Positions 48,045 through 58,498 of a stretch of 64,000 bases of DNA are shown piece by piece. The stretch covers positions 7,156,789 to 7,220,788 of the forward strand of contig OY987242.1 of assembly GCA_963920765.1 (NCBI GenBank), written 5' to 3'. A program made the translations under genes and the position numbers. The notes beneath the pieces were generated by a model. The model had not been told where the DNA came from and did not search any database. It saw only the letters and a program-made list of their open reading frames with translations. How positions within the stretch are numbered: position 1 is the first letter of the stretch; every line of letters begins with the position of its first letter. The stretch is from Ulota crispa (lineage: Eukaryota; Streptophyta; Bryopsida; Orthotrichales; Orthotrichaceae).

Positions 48045-48375
48045 ATTTTACCCATGCACTAAACATTTATCTTTGTATACAACACAACCCTTGCAGTAAA
48101 GCATTTTTTGTTCTATATACCCATAGAGATTTTTACCCACGCAATAATAGGAACATCACAATTTTTTGTGCAAAAAATATTTTTATTTTCTACCAACACA
48201 ATTTTTTACCCACATAGTAATTATTCACACAATTGTTTAATCTATTTTTGTTATTTTCTCACGCATTTTTTTATGCATACAATTTTTTACCCATACTTTT
48301 TGTCTCATGCAAATTTTTACCTACGCAATTTTTTGGACCCAACCAAGTTCCTACCCATGCAAGTTTATTTACCCA
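48045..48375. repeat. Degenerate TTTTTACCCA(C/T)GCAA repeats
   Basis: Phrases near TTTTTACCCACGCAAT recur about eight times with variable spacing and much change. Origin unknown. Confidence 0.55.
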
Positions 48376-48438
48376 AACGGTAAAAATATTGCAGTAAAAG
48401 GATCGCCAAATGGATAAATCAATACAACAGATAGACGA

Positions 48439-48702
48439 TAGGTAAGATATGGCAAGTAGGTAAGTGGTGGTGGTTAGGTAGGTAAGTGGTGGTGGGTAGG
48501 TAAGTGGTGGTGGTTAGGTAGGTAAGTGGTGGTGGGTAGGTAAGTGGTGGTGGGTAGGTAAGTGGTGGTGGGTAGGTAGGTAAGTGGTGGTGGGTAGGTA
48601 GGTAAGTGGTGGTGGGTAGGTAGGTAAGTGGTGGTGGGTAGGTAGGTAAGTGGTGGTAGGTAGGTAGGTAAGTGGTGGTAGGTAGGTAAGTGGTAGGTAG
48701 AA
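48439..48702. repeat. Minisatellite GGTAGGTAAGTGGTGGT
   Basis: About a dozen tandem copies of GGTAGGTAAGTGGTGGTG, with one or two GGTA units per copy, giving periods of 18 and 22 bases. The minus strand reads through as a Tyr/Leu/Pro/Thr repeat, which is a by-product. Confidence 0.9.
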
Positions 48703-48787
48703 AGGATTGTGTTAAAAGCTTCACGAAAACCCTAATCGTATTTTATTATAGAAGATGCCCTCAGACGGAGGACATGAGCCCCCTTTT

Positions 48788-48870
48788 CTAGCCCTTTCAC
48801 CTAGCCCTTTCACCTAGCCCTTTCACCTAGCCCTTTCACCTAGCCCTTTCACCTAGCCCTTTTGACGAAC
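48788..48870. repeat. 13-bp tandem repeat CTAGCCCTTTCAC
   Basis: Six head-to-tail copies of CTAGCCCTTTCAC, then variants CTAGCCCTTTT and TAGTCCTTTT that extend the similarity to about 48955. Confidence 0.9.
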
Positions 48871-49489
48871 CCTTTTGACTAGCCCTATACACTACTGTAG
48901 CCCTTTTTATTAGTCCTTTTTACTAGCCAATTTAGTTAGCTTTTTTTCTGCCCTTTTAACCCCCAAGGGTCCAAGTTCATTTTTTCTTTAAAACACTCAA
49001 AATCGTCATTTCTAGTTCCTTGATCTTGAGAACAGTTAATTTATTCTTTTGGATTTTGACTGTACGATCTTGCCTTGGATTTACATAGAGATGTGCGTAC
49101 AAAGGAAAAAGGGAAGTGACATGCCCAACAAAAAAAATACTTAAATTTTTTGGTCTAAGGGTATTTGTGATATTTCTGAAAAAGTACGGGTATTTATGAA
49201 AATATTACAAACTTAAAGGTATTCATGAAATTTTCCCTTTAAAAAATTTGCCTCTCCACTTCACATCCAACTCCACAATGGGGCTCAAAAATGTATTTCT
49301 CTAGTTCATAGCCTCTTCACTCCAAAAAGAAGATTTGCCCAACACTTGAGTACTATTGCTCGCAAACAAACAGTTAAGCATATAACTTGAAGCAAGAAAT
49401 TGAAACATACAACATGCAAACAAGTAACAATCAAGTGCCATTGCGAGCGAGAGAGATATGCAACTTTTATACAATTTTGAAATACGGTT
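48871..49489. other. Intergenic DNA with a truncated TTAA-family left end
   Basis: TTAACCCCCAAGGGTCCAAG at 48958 and the following AAACACTCAAAATCG and GATCTTGCCTTGGAT match the left interior of P4 and P7. No right end follows, so it is a fragment. The rest is AT-rich with no gene. Confidence 0.5.
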
Positions 49490-49737
49490 AACACCATATT
49501 CGTTAATTTGGGAAAAACAGGTGTCCCACTTTGTACTCCACTTTAAACCCAAAAAGTTATTTTAAACCAGATTCGAAGGTATCAGATTCAATTTGAGCCA
49601 ATAAGATATTTTCCCTTGCAAATTCCTCCTCTTAGGTGAGGGTACGTGTAGGTTTTAGGAGGCCACCTAAAACCTTCATATCAAAATTTGAAAGTCCCAA
49701 AATGTACCATTTTTTCCAAATTAACAAATATGGTGTT
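49490..49737. mobile_element. MITE with 4-bp duplication, family M2, copy 1
   Basis: The ends AACACCATATTCGTTAATTT and, as reverse complement, AACACCATATTTGTTAATTT enclose 248 bp. GGTT lies at both edges (49486-49489 and 49738-49741). The interior has a second inverted pair (GTTTTAGGAGGCCACCTAAAAC). Confidence 0.8.
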
Positions 49738-50559
49738 GGTTACAAAAAGAACACCTAATAGAGTTGCGCCATTGTTAGATTACCTAGTTGGCTCACCAAG
49801 CCCTGTCACTTTGAAGAAACTCCCCCTTTGTTACAAAATAGCGTTGCATACATCGTTGTCAATGATCAAATACCTTGAAAGCTAATGCTCCTAATGAATC
49901 CTTCATATTAAACGCATATTCACATATACTCATATCTAAGTGAGCTAAAGAAGACCAACTTTTTTTTGTGATTACACAATTTTTTTGTTAAACCTTGTGT
50001 TTCATTAGAGCACAATTTCTATGCTCATACGATTAATCAAAATCCGGCCATTCACGTAAACTAAAACTACGTAACAAAAATGTAAATTTCAGTTTGTATA
50101 CAATACTGGAGAAAATTGAGATTGATATTGGAAATTTTAATGCCAAACAAAGGAGTGCAATGATATCAATAAAGTGCTAGCTACCCTCGACCAAATAGTG
50201 CACTTCAACCTCCCCTATTCACCAAATTTGTTTTTTCTTTTTCATTTATTTAGTGCAATACCTTATGGTAACACTCACATTTGTTCTCCTTACGTGTTCA
50301 TAAGATTGTTAAGTTTTATAAAAAGGTTGAAAATTTCCATACTACATAGAAATTCATAGGCTATTTTAATTGTATTCAACATGTTTCCTCATCTCCAAGT
50401 ACAAGTTTGGTTAAAATTTTGCAAGATTACGTCCAAAACGCTTGATTTCCCCAAATGATGTTTTACAATTGAAAGTGCATTCATCATCTTTCATTTAGTT
50501 TAAACAACGTGTAATTAAAAGCCGGTTTTCTCCGTACAATGATTCAAACTTGAAGATGA
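49738..50559. other. Intergenic DNA, nothing recognised
   Basis: AT-rich, with no gene or bounded repeat seen. Confidence 0.5.
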
Positions 50560-50960
50560 ATTGAAATATCTCGGACGGGGCTTATGGTGAGCCTCTGGGG
50601 TGGTAAGCTTACCAAGGCGAGGCGTGATAGGGCGCATGCGCACGAGGCCCTGCCTGGCGAAGAAGTAAACAAGGCCGAGAAAATGAAAAATTGTACCAGT
50701 CCAGCACCATGATTCAAACCCACTCAGATGTAACGAAGGCATAGATGTGGGAGATTTTGGCCCTTACGCCCCTTGAAGGGTCAAGTGTGTTTCAGTGGCT
50801 GGAGCCAGGATTTCAGAGCCCCACGTCGACAAGGGTTTCCGCCGTGGCGCTTGTGCTTGTGGGTGAATAGACTGGGCTGGGCTGGCCACCTCATCCACAC
50901 TTCCACAGCCCCTATTTTTATCCCTATTTCTTGCAGCCGCCCCTCCCTTTACTCAAGTTT
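50560..50960. other. GC-rich insert, possibly SINE-derived
   Basis: Clearly richer in G and C than its flanks, with sharp edges. It contains a B-box-like GATTCAAACCC at about 50711, but no convincing A box at the expected distance, so Pol III origin is only a possibility. No protein match recognised. Confidence 0.3.
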
Positions 50961-50999
50961 CAACAACTCATGTCCCTGAGCCCAGCGGTCTTAACGTAA

Positions 51000-51340
51000 C
51001 CTACCCTATACCTGAGCGGTCCCCAATGCCGCACTCTACATTTGGGGTGTTTTTCACACTCTTGAACCTAAAGTGAAGCAATGAATGTCTCTTGCACAAG
51101 TAAATCCTGTCACATGTCAATTTAGGAGCTAGTTTGGGAGGGTCGGGATTGGGACCCTCAAGTACATGTATAGGAACACATCCAAGTAGTTTCAAGGGTA
51201 GTTTAGAGTTGCTAATAGGGACCCTATGAGCTGCAACTTTGCCCTTTAATACAAAATAATCTACAATACTTTTTTCCACAAAAATTACGTTCCATGATGG
51301 CTTGTTGAAAGGCTAACCCTACAGGTTTTTTTCTTGAATT
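51000..51340. repeat. Interspersed repeat R1, copy 2 (without insertions)
   Basis: It aligns with 25232-26580 and lacks the three elements found there, so it provides empty-site sequence for them, for example CCTTTAATACAAAATAATCTA with one copy of the 9-bp target. Confidence 0.75.
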
Positions 51341-51398
51341 TTCCAAGACCTTGAAGTACCCCTAAACCCTTAAACGCTCCAATATGGATAAAATTGCC

Positions 51399-51708
51399 TT
51401 AGAGCATCTCCACCGGTATGGGCTCTTTCAAAGTTTTCCATCTCTTTTGGCCGGGCCTCAAGCCCCTTGATCTCCTCCCATGCTCTTTAAAAAAGTGGTC
51501 TTGCACTCCAACATGCCCCATAAATAATCAATTGACCACTTATCAAGGAAAGTAAAGGATAGAGTTCACTAAACTTAGGATGAATAGTGTCTTGAAGGAC
51601 CCTTGCTAAACATGATAGGACAAAGTGTCTTGAGAGGGATTTGAGAGGGGCCTTAACACTTTTCATCCACTTTGAGAGTGTTTGAGCCACTGGTGGAGAT
51701 GCTTTTAG
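51399..51708. mobile_element. MITE with AGAGCATCTCCACC ends, copy 2
   Basis: The left end TTAGAGCATCTCCACCGGT and the right end, as reverse complement TAAAAGCATCTCCACCAGT, are inverted over about 18 bases. No coding capacity. It abuts the next MITE. Confidence 0.65.
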
Positions 51709-52045
51709 AGCATCTTTTGCAACCCTCCAAATGTCTAGGTCTCTTCAATTCCTCTCTATCCATTTTAGAGGGACACATAGAGGGAATGGCCACTTGTATC
51801 TCCAACAGTGCAACCCACTAAGTATAGTGCCAACCAATCACAATTCAAGGAACTTTCAAAAGCAATAAATTAAGCTATGACCACAAGAAAATATAGCTCA
51901 TAGAGGATTGAGAGACCCCTTCAAATAAGCCATCTTTGAAGGGGGAAGGCAAATGTAGAGGCTGACACCGCTAGAACTTATTGCTTTTCATTTAGATTTG
52001 AGCAGGGCCTAAACATTTGGCGGGTTGCAAGATAAGCTCTTAGAG
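51706..52045. mobile_element. MITE with AGAGCATCTTTTGCAACC ends
   Basis: The left end AGAGCATCTTTTGCAACC and the right end, as reverse complement AAGAGCTTATCTTGCAACCC, pair. Inside them CCAAATGT pairs with ACATTTGG. Related in its outermost bases to the preceding MITE. Confidence 0.6.
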
Positions 52046-52649
52046 CCGGTTTTCACTGGGGGGCTGGAGGGGTCCAAGTTAGACCTCTACCCTCCAACTT
52101 TGCAAAAGTTGAATAACATTACTGGACCTTTCAGACCTTAGACTGAAGCTTGCTTTAAAAATTGTATGTCTCCTCAAGATTTCACAATTTTTTTATCTCT
52201 ACCTATGATCAACCTCGATGGACCTCTAGTTTTGGTTCCCAATGGAAATTGACTCTTACCACTAGGGGGGGTGTCAAACCTCAGTATTTTTTGTCCAATA
52301 ACTCCAAATGACTTCATCCATAACTTGGTTACTTTCACAAGTGATCCAGTCTTATTACTCTATTAGGCACCTTGGAAGATGCCCCATAAGTCAAATAAGT
52401 TATGGATCTTTATTACAAAAATTTATCAAGTGATCTTGTAGGGGTCTCTCTCTTCTAGAAAGGTGACCTAGTTCGACTATTGCTTGTCAACAAGTGTGAA
52501 GGGGAATGCCTCCTTGACTTGCTTAATGACAGCGCGCTACGCTATGACAGGTAGGACATGATAGCGTGTGGGTTGGGGAGCAAAATTACGGGATAAAAAA
52601 AAGGAAAAGGGGAGATGCGGAGGAAGCAACCACAGCTATTAGGCAATTT
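52046..52649. other. Intergenic DNA, nothing recognised
   Basis: No gene or bounded repeat was identified in this 600-base stretch. Confidence 0.45.
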
Positions 52650-52906
52650 AACACCATATTCATTATAATGAGAGTTTTTTAGTGAAATGAAAGTAATTTA
52701 AAGGAAATACAACCTGAAATTTTAAAAAAATTAAGGCAATTTAATGAAATTTTTTAAGTCAATTAAGTTGAATTAACATAAAACCTTTCAAATTTGACCT
52801 AAAATTGAAAAATTTTATGTCAATTCAGCTTGATTTGAGCTAAAAACTCTCATTTTAATGTTTATTTTGAGAGGTCCCATTCTTTCATCATAACTAATAT
52901 GGTGTT
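52650..52906. mobile_element. MITE with 4-bp duplication, family M2, copy 2 (diverged)
   Basis: Ends AACACCATATTCATTATAAT and, as reverse complement, AACACCATATTAGTTATGAT. ATTT at both edges (52646-52649 and 52907-52910). The interior differs from the other M2 copies and contains inverted AAATTTTATGTCAATT-like segments. Confidence 0.7.
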
Positions 52907-52910
52907 ATTT

Positions 52911-53600
52911 GAGAAGATATGTAAAGGGTGACAAAATTGTGGGCTACTATACGAGCGACCACCCAATAACTCGGTGTGAAGATAAAGTTATTTGGAAATC
53001 AAGGTTTGATACCCCTATCACTGAGATAGCACTACCAGCGGGGCGTTTCACGCAATGTCCCATATCCCAGGCCCCATGTCCCAGGTCCCAGGTCCCATGT
53101 TTCAAGTCCTGCCCAGTGTCCACAACCCAATTGGTGTAGACGTTCAAGATTGGAACTTCAAGTTGCACAATATATCCCATGTCTCAAGTCTTGTTGACTT
53201 TTGTATTATTCGATTGGCCGTGCTAAAACTCATCCCTTCAAACACTTGTGTTTACAAAACAAAACTTTGGACACATATTTGAAAACTCTAGGTTTTAGGA
53301 GGCTTTGTTTGGCCATTGGAGGATTTACTTGTAGTCTTCATTGCAAAATTTCCAAAATCCAAGTATTAAGATAATTCTTAAAAGAGAATGACATTGATGT
53401 TCACAAATTGATTACATATGAAGGAATAATGTTGGGTGTCCATAATTCAACTTCAAAATGAATGGATAGATTCACACTTCTTTTAAGTTTATAATTTGAG
53501 TTTGGTTTTGAGATACCAATATGACAACACTTTCTAAAAGTTTTGTATCCAAGGAATTGGAATTTTACATCAGCAACTTGATCTTGTAAAAAAATAAAAA
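52911..53600. other. Intergenic DNA with CCCAGGTCCCATGT repeats
   Basis: At about 53055-53105 short tandem phrases CCCATATCCCAGGC, CCCATGTCCCAGGT and CCCAGGTCCCATGT occur. No gene recognised. Confidence 0.5.
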
Positions 53601-53778
53601 CACTAGTAGAAATTTTGGTAGAAAATTAACAAAAAATCAACTCAAAAATGTTGATTTCATCTGTTGATTTGGTCAAGTTGATTCGGGTACTTTTCAATAA
53701 GAGCTTGTTGATTTTTTATTGATTTTTTGTTAATTTCTGTTAATTTTTTGTTGATTTTCTATTAATTTTTGTTTTTTA

Positions 53779-54216
53779 TCAATTTTCTTTTTTTCTTTTT
53801 TTTCTTTTTTTTCTTTTTTTTCTTTTTTTTCTTCTTTTCTTTTTTTTCTTTTTTTTCTTTTTTTTTCTTTTTTTTTCTTTTTTTTTCTTTTTTTTCTTTT
53901 TTTTCTTTTTTTTTCTTTTTATTTCTTTTTTTTTCTTTTTTTTTCTTTTTTTTCTTTTTTTACCTTTTTCTTTTTCTTTTTTCTTTTTTTTCTTCTTTTT
54001 CTTTTTTTTTCTTTTTTTTTCTTTTTTTTTCATTTTTTTCTTTTTTTTTCTTTTTTTTTCTTTTTTTTCCTTTTTTTTTCTTTTTTTTTTCTCGTTATTC
54101 ATTTTTTTCATTTTTTTTTCATTTTTTTCATTTTTTTTCATTTTTTTCATTTTTTTTCATTTTTTTTCATTTTTTTTCATTTTTTTTTCATCTTTTTTCA
54201 TTTTTTTCATTTTTTT
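53779..54216. repeat. Homopyrimidine tract, (T7-9 C)n then (T6-8 CA)n
   Basis: About 440 bases almost purely T and C on the plus strand: units of 7-10 T plus C, then from about 54095 units TTTTTTTCA. It reads as Phe/Leu/Ser on one strand and Lys/Glu on the other, neither a real protein. It continues the A-rich tail of the minus-strand SINE at 54217-54425, so it may be an expanded tail. Confidence 0.9.
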
Positions 54217-54425
54217 AAAACAAAAAACAAAAAAGAATTTGAAGCCCAGCTAGTGCTGGTTGCTGCCAGGCTGCATTGCGGCCAGCCAAACCCAAGTAGC
54301 ACGGCCAAAGGCCGGCAGCAGGGCGACAGGACTGGAGGTTGAACCCCAGACCTCTGGCCTCACACTACTTCCCCTCATCAAACACACTCATTACCACTGG
54401 GCTACTCCCATGTGTATGTGCACAT
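54217..54425 (-). mobile_element. tRNA-derived SINE inside the CACTA element
   Basis: On the minus strand: A box GGAGTAGCCCAGTGGTAA near 54410, B box GGGTTCAACCTCC near 54335, then a GC-rich body (GTGCTACTTGGGTTTGGCTG) and an A-rich tail that merges with the purine tract. The order A box, B box, body, A-tail is that of a tRNA-derived SINE. Confidence 0.65.
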
Positions 54426-56279
54426 AAAGATAAAGAAAATCTATTTATATCCTACAAATGAATAGTTTTGATTACTTTGCCAAGTCAGTTGACTTTGAAG
54501 CTTATTTCAACCTTGTAGAGGACTATTTTTCAAAAAACTAATAATTACAAAAAATCAGTTAATGTAATCTACTTTCACCTCCAACAATTTTTTTTAGATT
54601 TGAGATCCTTAATCAAAAGTTATGAGCAAAAATCAAAGAAGGTGTTAAGAAATTTTAAAAAAATATTTATTTCCTTTGCTTGGATTTTTGTATATAACTT
54701 TTGATTGAAAATCTCAACATAATTTTTACAAGTGAGGGTTGGCTTCATTTTTTTGTTTTTTTTTGTTTTTTTAGTTTTTTGAAAACAAAACTCTTATTGG
54801 GTTAAAGTAGCCTCCATAGTTTGCTAGTTTCAAAAAACATCAAATTTTGAAAAGTTATGAAATTAAAATGTTGTAATCATACAATGAAATTTTCAAAGTA
54901 TCCAAAAGATTAAAAAAGATTCTATAATATTTTCAAGATTTTTGAATCTTTTTTAAAAAATCCAAAAATATTTCATAAGATTTAATTTAATTTGTTGAAC
55001 TGATTCATAAAAGAAGGGGAAATTTTAAAAATGCTCTCTGGTTGTTTCAAAATATTAAATTTACCCATTAATGATTTAAAATATAAAAAATACTCTTGTT
55101 TTTTGTCAGAGTATCAACTCTACCCCTATTACTTTGAGATAATATAAAAAATGCTTGTTTGTTTTTAAATATAAAATTCACCTTTGGTTTTATGTAAGAA
55201 TATCAATTAAACTATACCTTTAGTACATTATTTTGAGGCTATTGCAAGTTTCTATAATTTATTTATTTTTACATTTTTTTGTAACTACTAGAATGACAAT
55301 GAAAATTATTAAAATAGAGGAAAGTTAATTGCAAACCCAATCTTATAGTCAAGTTGTTCAAACTCTTTGTAGGATATCTGCATATAGATTTATCATTGCA
55401 AAAACTATTGCATCAACTGCATAGTGATTTTCATGTTTAATATAATATTTTATTTAGAATTGTACTAAAAAGGCGCAAAAAATTGAGGTATTTATGGTAT
55501 TCTAAAAATTTAAGAATAAAGAGTAATTGGCATTTTTACACTAAACCAAAGGTAGGTTTTTTTTTTTCAAACTATACAAGGACTTACTTGATAATTTAAA
55601 ATAGATGAGGAACAATTTTAATATTTTCCCAGCATATTAGAGGCATTGATAATATTTTTGCAAAAAGCCAAGGGTATGATACTCTTAATCTTTGAGGGAC
55701 ATATATGATTTTCTGAAAGAATTAAGGGGCATCTTTTATATTTTTTCACAAAGAAATTTTGGTATTTAAAACAACAAATGTTGTGCTTTTGATATAAAAA
55801 TTTGTTGAGTTAATGAAGTTGTGTCCAAAAGTGTCCAGATCAATAGAAAACTGTTGATTTTTTGTTGATTTTTTGTTGTTTTATTTTGTCCAAAAGTGTC
55901 CAGATTAACAAAAAACTTTTGATTTTCTATTGTTTTGGTCATGTTTTTAGTAGACTTTAAAGCCTACTAATGTTAAACCATACCAAATTGTGAAAAATGA
56001 AGAAAAAGCCAGACTAAAATTTTAAATGATTCTGATTTTCTTGAAAATTTCTTTTATTTTTCAAAACTTCAAAACATTTTCATGTAGTCCAAAAAGATTC
56101 TAGAAAGATTTCAAGAACAACCCAAACTATTCTAATAGATTTTTATGAAAAAATATTTTAAAGCATTTCAACAAATTACAAAAAGATTTTAAAACAACTC
56201 TAATTGAGTCTAAGAGATTCTATTTTATAGATATTTTGAAATCTTTTAACAAATTTCATAATTAAAATTTTCAAAAAGA

Positions 56280-56545
56280 TTATGGAGGATTTTAAAAAGA
56301 TTCTCAAAGACTCCAAAAAGATTCTCAAAGATTCTCAAAGATTCCCAAACATTCTCATAAATTCTCAAAGATTCTTAAATATTCCAAAAAGATTCTAAAA
56401 AGATTCTAAAAAGATCCTCAAAGATTCTCAAAGATTCTCAAAGATTCTCAAAGATTCTCAAAGATTCTCAAAATTTATGAAAACATTCTCAAATATTCTC
56501 AAAGGTTTTGATTCTATAAAGATTCCCTAAAGATTCTCAAAGATT
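56280..56545. repeat. GATTCTCAAA tandem array
   Basis: About 20 copies of the 10-base unit GATTCTCAAA and variants (GATTCCAAAA, GATTCTAAAA), within the right subterminal part of the CACTA element. Confidence 0.85.
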
Positions 56546-56789
56546 CCAAATTTTTTGTTGATTTAGATTATGGTGTCCAAATCAACAAAACGTATTTAGT
56601 TTTTTACAAAATTTTGTTAAATTAGTCAATAATTAGCGTGGGCAAGTGCTCAAAACAACAAGAAACTGTTGATTTTCTGTTGTTTTGGACGGAGTTTTCT
56701 ACTAGTGAAACCCAACTTTAGGAACCCAATTCCAACAATTTTCTTACATATAAAAATTACTCATTTTATTGATATATCATTTTATCTCC

Positions 56790-57747
56790 TTAATTCCTAT
56801 AGGACCATTTGTCCCCTCGAGGGACAAATGGATTTCAAGCATGTACCTACAACTAATCTACTTTTTGTGATTTTTTGAAACTTTTTTTGAAGGTGGGGAA
56901 TTCAAAGATCTACGTGGGCACCTTATTTTTTCTTCATTTTGACATTTATTGAAGAAGTTATGCATGAATTTTTGAAAAAGGGCGAGGGCGGGTAGCCCAA
57001 AAATAATAATCAAAATTGCATTTTTTTTAAAATAATTTGAAATTGGCTATTTAGATCTATACAAATGTGGGAATCTTTAAATCATTCAATTTTGATTGAT
57101 GAGATGAAAGTTATGAGAAGTTTTAGTTTGTAGGTAGGTATGGGACTCCCAAACCTCCATTCCTTTTGCCTCTTGTAAAATTTGTTGCTTTCCTTTTTTC
57201 AGCTCTTTGTGTATTTATTTTTTTACTTTCTTTTTTCCAAGTTGTAGAAGACATAGATTCCTTGGTTTTTACTATTTGGATCAAAGTAACTCATATTTCT
57301 CAATTTCACATAAATTCTCCAATTTTGCCTAGCATATATGCAAATTCCATGCCTTTACACCTTAGCAAGATTTTACAAAGTATGATCCACGCCTCCAATT
57401 CATTTGAAAATTCTCCCACACATACCTAACTTGGTCTTCTACATGGAAAAAATAAACCTCAACTTTGCGTAAAGCAATTTTTTTGATATAGGAGCCGTCA
57501 AAGGCTTCTGAAATTTTTGGGCAGCAAGGAAAAAAACTATTTTTTTGACTTCAAATGTCAATATCTCACTCCTCTACTTCTAGAATGAGCTGAAATTTTT
57601 CCCAAAAGTACCTCCCATAGCTTGGGGCAAGATTTAACGGTTGAATTTCCAGAAACATTTTTTTCCCTACCTTTCTAATCATTTCCCCAAAAATGACAGT
57701 TTTCAGTGATTTTTGACAAAAATAAGGCTTGGTCCTTTAGGGGTTAA
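56790..57747. mobile_element. piggyBac-like element (TTAA family), element P8
   Basis: TTAA at 56790-56793 and 57744-57747. The left end TTCCTATAGGACCATTTGTC carries the GTCCCC...GGGGAC block; the right end, as reverse complement, is CCCCTAAAGGACCAAGCC. The interior matches P4 and P7 in reverse order. No transposase. Confidence 0.85.
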
Positions 57748-58193
57748 TAAAGCTGAGACATGACATTGAACTAGCACTTGTAGAGTTGGAACACGGGACA
57801 GACTAGTATTCATTATTAGTGTGCTGTACATCTCTGGTCTATGGGCATTCTCCATTTATTTGACAGAGGCCTTCTTTTTTAAGTTAATAGAGGACTTTGT
57901 CAAGTTACAATAAATGTTATTTGGATATTTTAGAGACAATATCGTCAGTTTGATTTTTTTGATTTTTACACGGTGAGGAAAATTGTGAATAGGCTTTGTT
58001 TCTTCAAATTTTCTACATTTAGATGTAGGATGTTTTAAACAAAATTACGTTTATGAGGGTTTACCCAACTTTTTGGTCTTAAGTACAGGTATCTACATGA
58101 AACGATTTCTTCATTGTAAAAGTTTCCACCCATCGATTATCAGTAGTTTCAAAGATTTTACAATAATTTACTGTATATATTTTTTATTGAAAT
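57748..58193. other. Intergenic DNA, nothing recognised
   Basis: AT-rich spacer between two mobile elements. Confidence 0.5.
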
Positions 58194-58453
58194 AACATCA
58201 TATTTGTTAAATTGGGAAAAACAGTACATTTTGAGACTTCTGAAGGTTTTAGGTGATCACCTAAAACCAAGTTCGCAACATTTTTTTGGATACATGTGCC
58301 CTTATTTAAGGGGTTTGAATTTGCAAGGGAAAAAAATCTTAGTGGCTCATACTCAATGTGATACCTTCAAATCTAGTTTAAGGTAACTTTTTGGGTTTAA
58401 GGTGGATTACAAAATGGTACCTCTGCTTTTCCCAATTTAATGAATATGGTGTT
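58194..58453. mobile_element. MITE with 4-bp duplication, family M2, copy 3
   Basis: Ends AACATCATATTTGTTAAATT and, as reverse complement, AACACCATATTCATTAAATT. AAAT at both edges (58190-58193 and 58454-58457). The interior contains TTTTAGGTGATCACCTAAAA, the region where P12 inserted in copy 4. Confidence 0.8.
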
Positions 58454-58498
58454 AAATGCTAATGTACCTATGTTAAAAAGATGAAATTGATAGTGAGG

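Larger units (their letters stand above)
53601..56707. mobile_element. Non-autonomous CACTA (En/Spm) element, 3.1 kb
   Basis: It starts CACTAGTAGAAA at 53601 and ends with the exact inverse TTTCTACTAGTG-type end at 56707 (12 of 13 outer bases). AAA at both edges gives the expected 3-bp duplication. Both subterminal regions are full of TTGATTTTTTGTTGATTTT-like repeats and GTCCAAA phrases, the usual CACTA subterminal arrays. No transposase frame is present. The interior carries a homopyrimidine tract, a SINE and a GATTCTCAAA array. Confidence 0.85.

Noticed and set aside
48419-48724. Minus-strand frame with Tyr-Leu-Pro-Thr repeats
   Set aside because: It is the readout of the GGTAGGTAAGTGGTGGT minisatellite.
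53769-54218. Long plus-strand frame of Phe/Leu/Ser and its minus-strand Lys/Glu counterpart (54150-53779)
   Set aside because: They are translations of a homopyrimidine/homopurine tract with no start context or domain.
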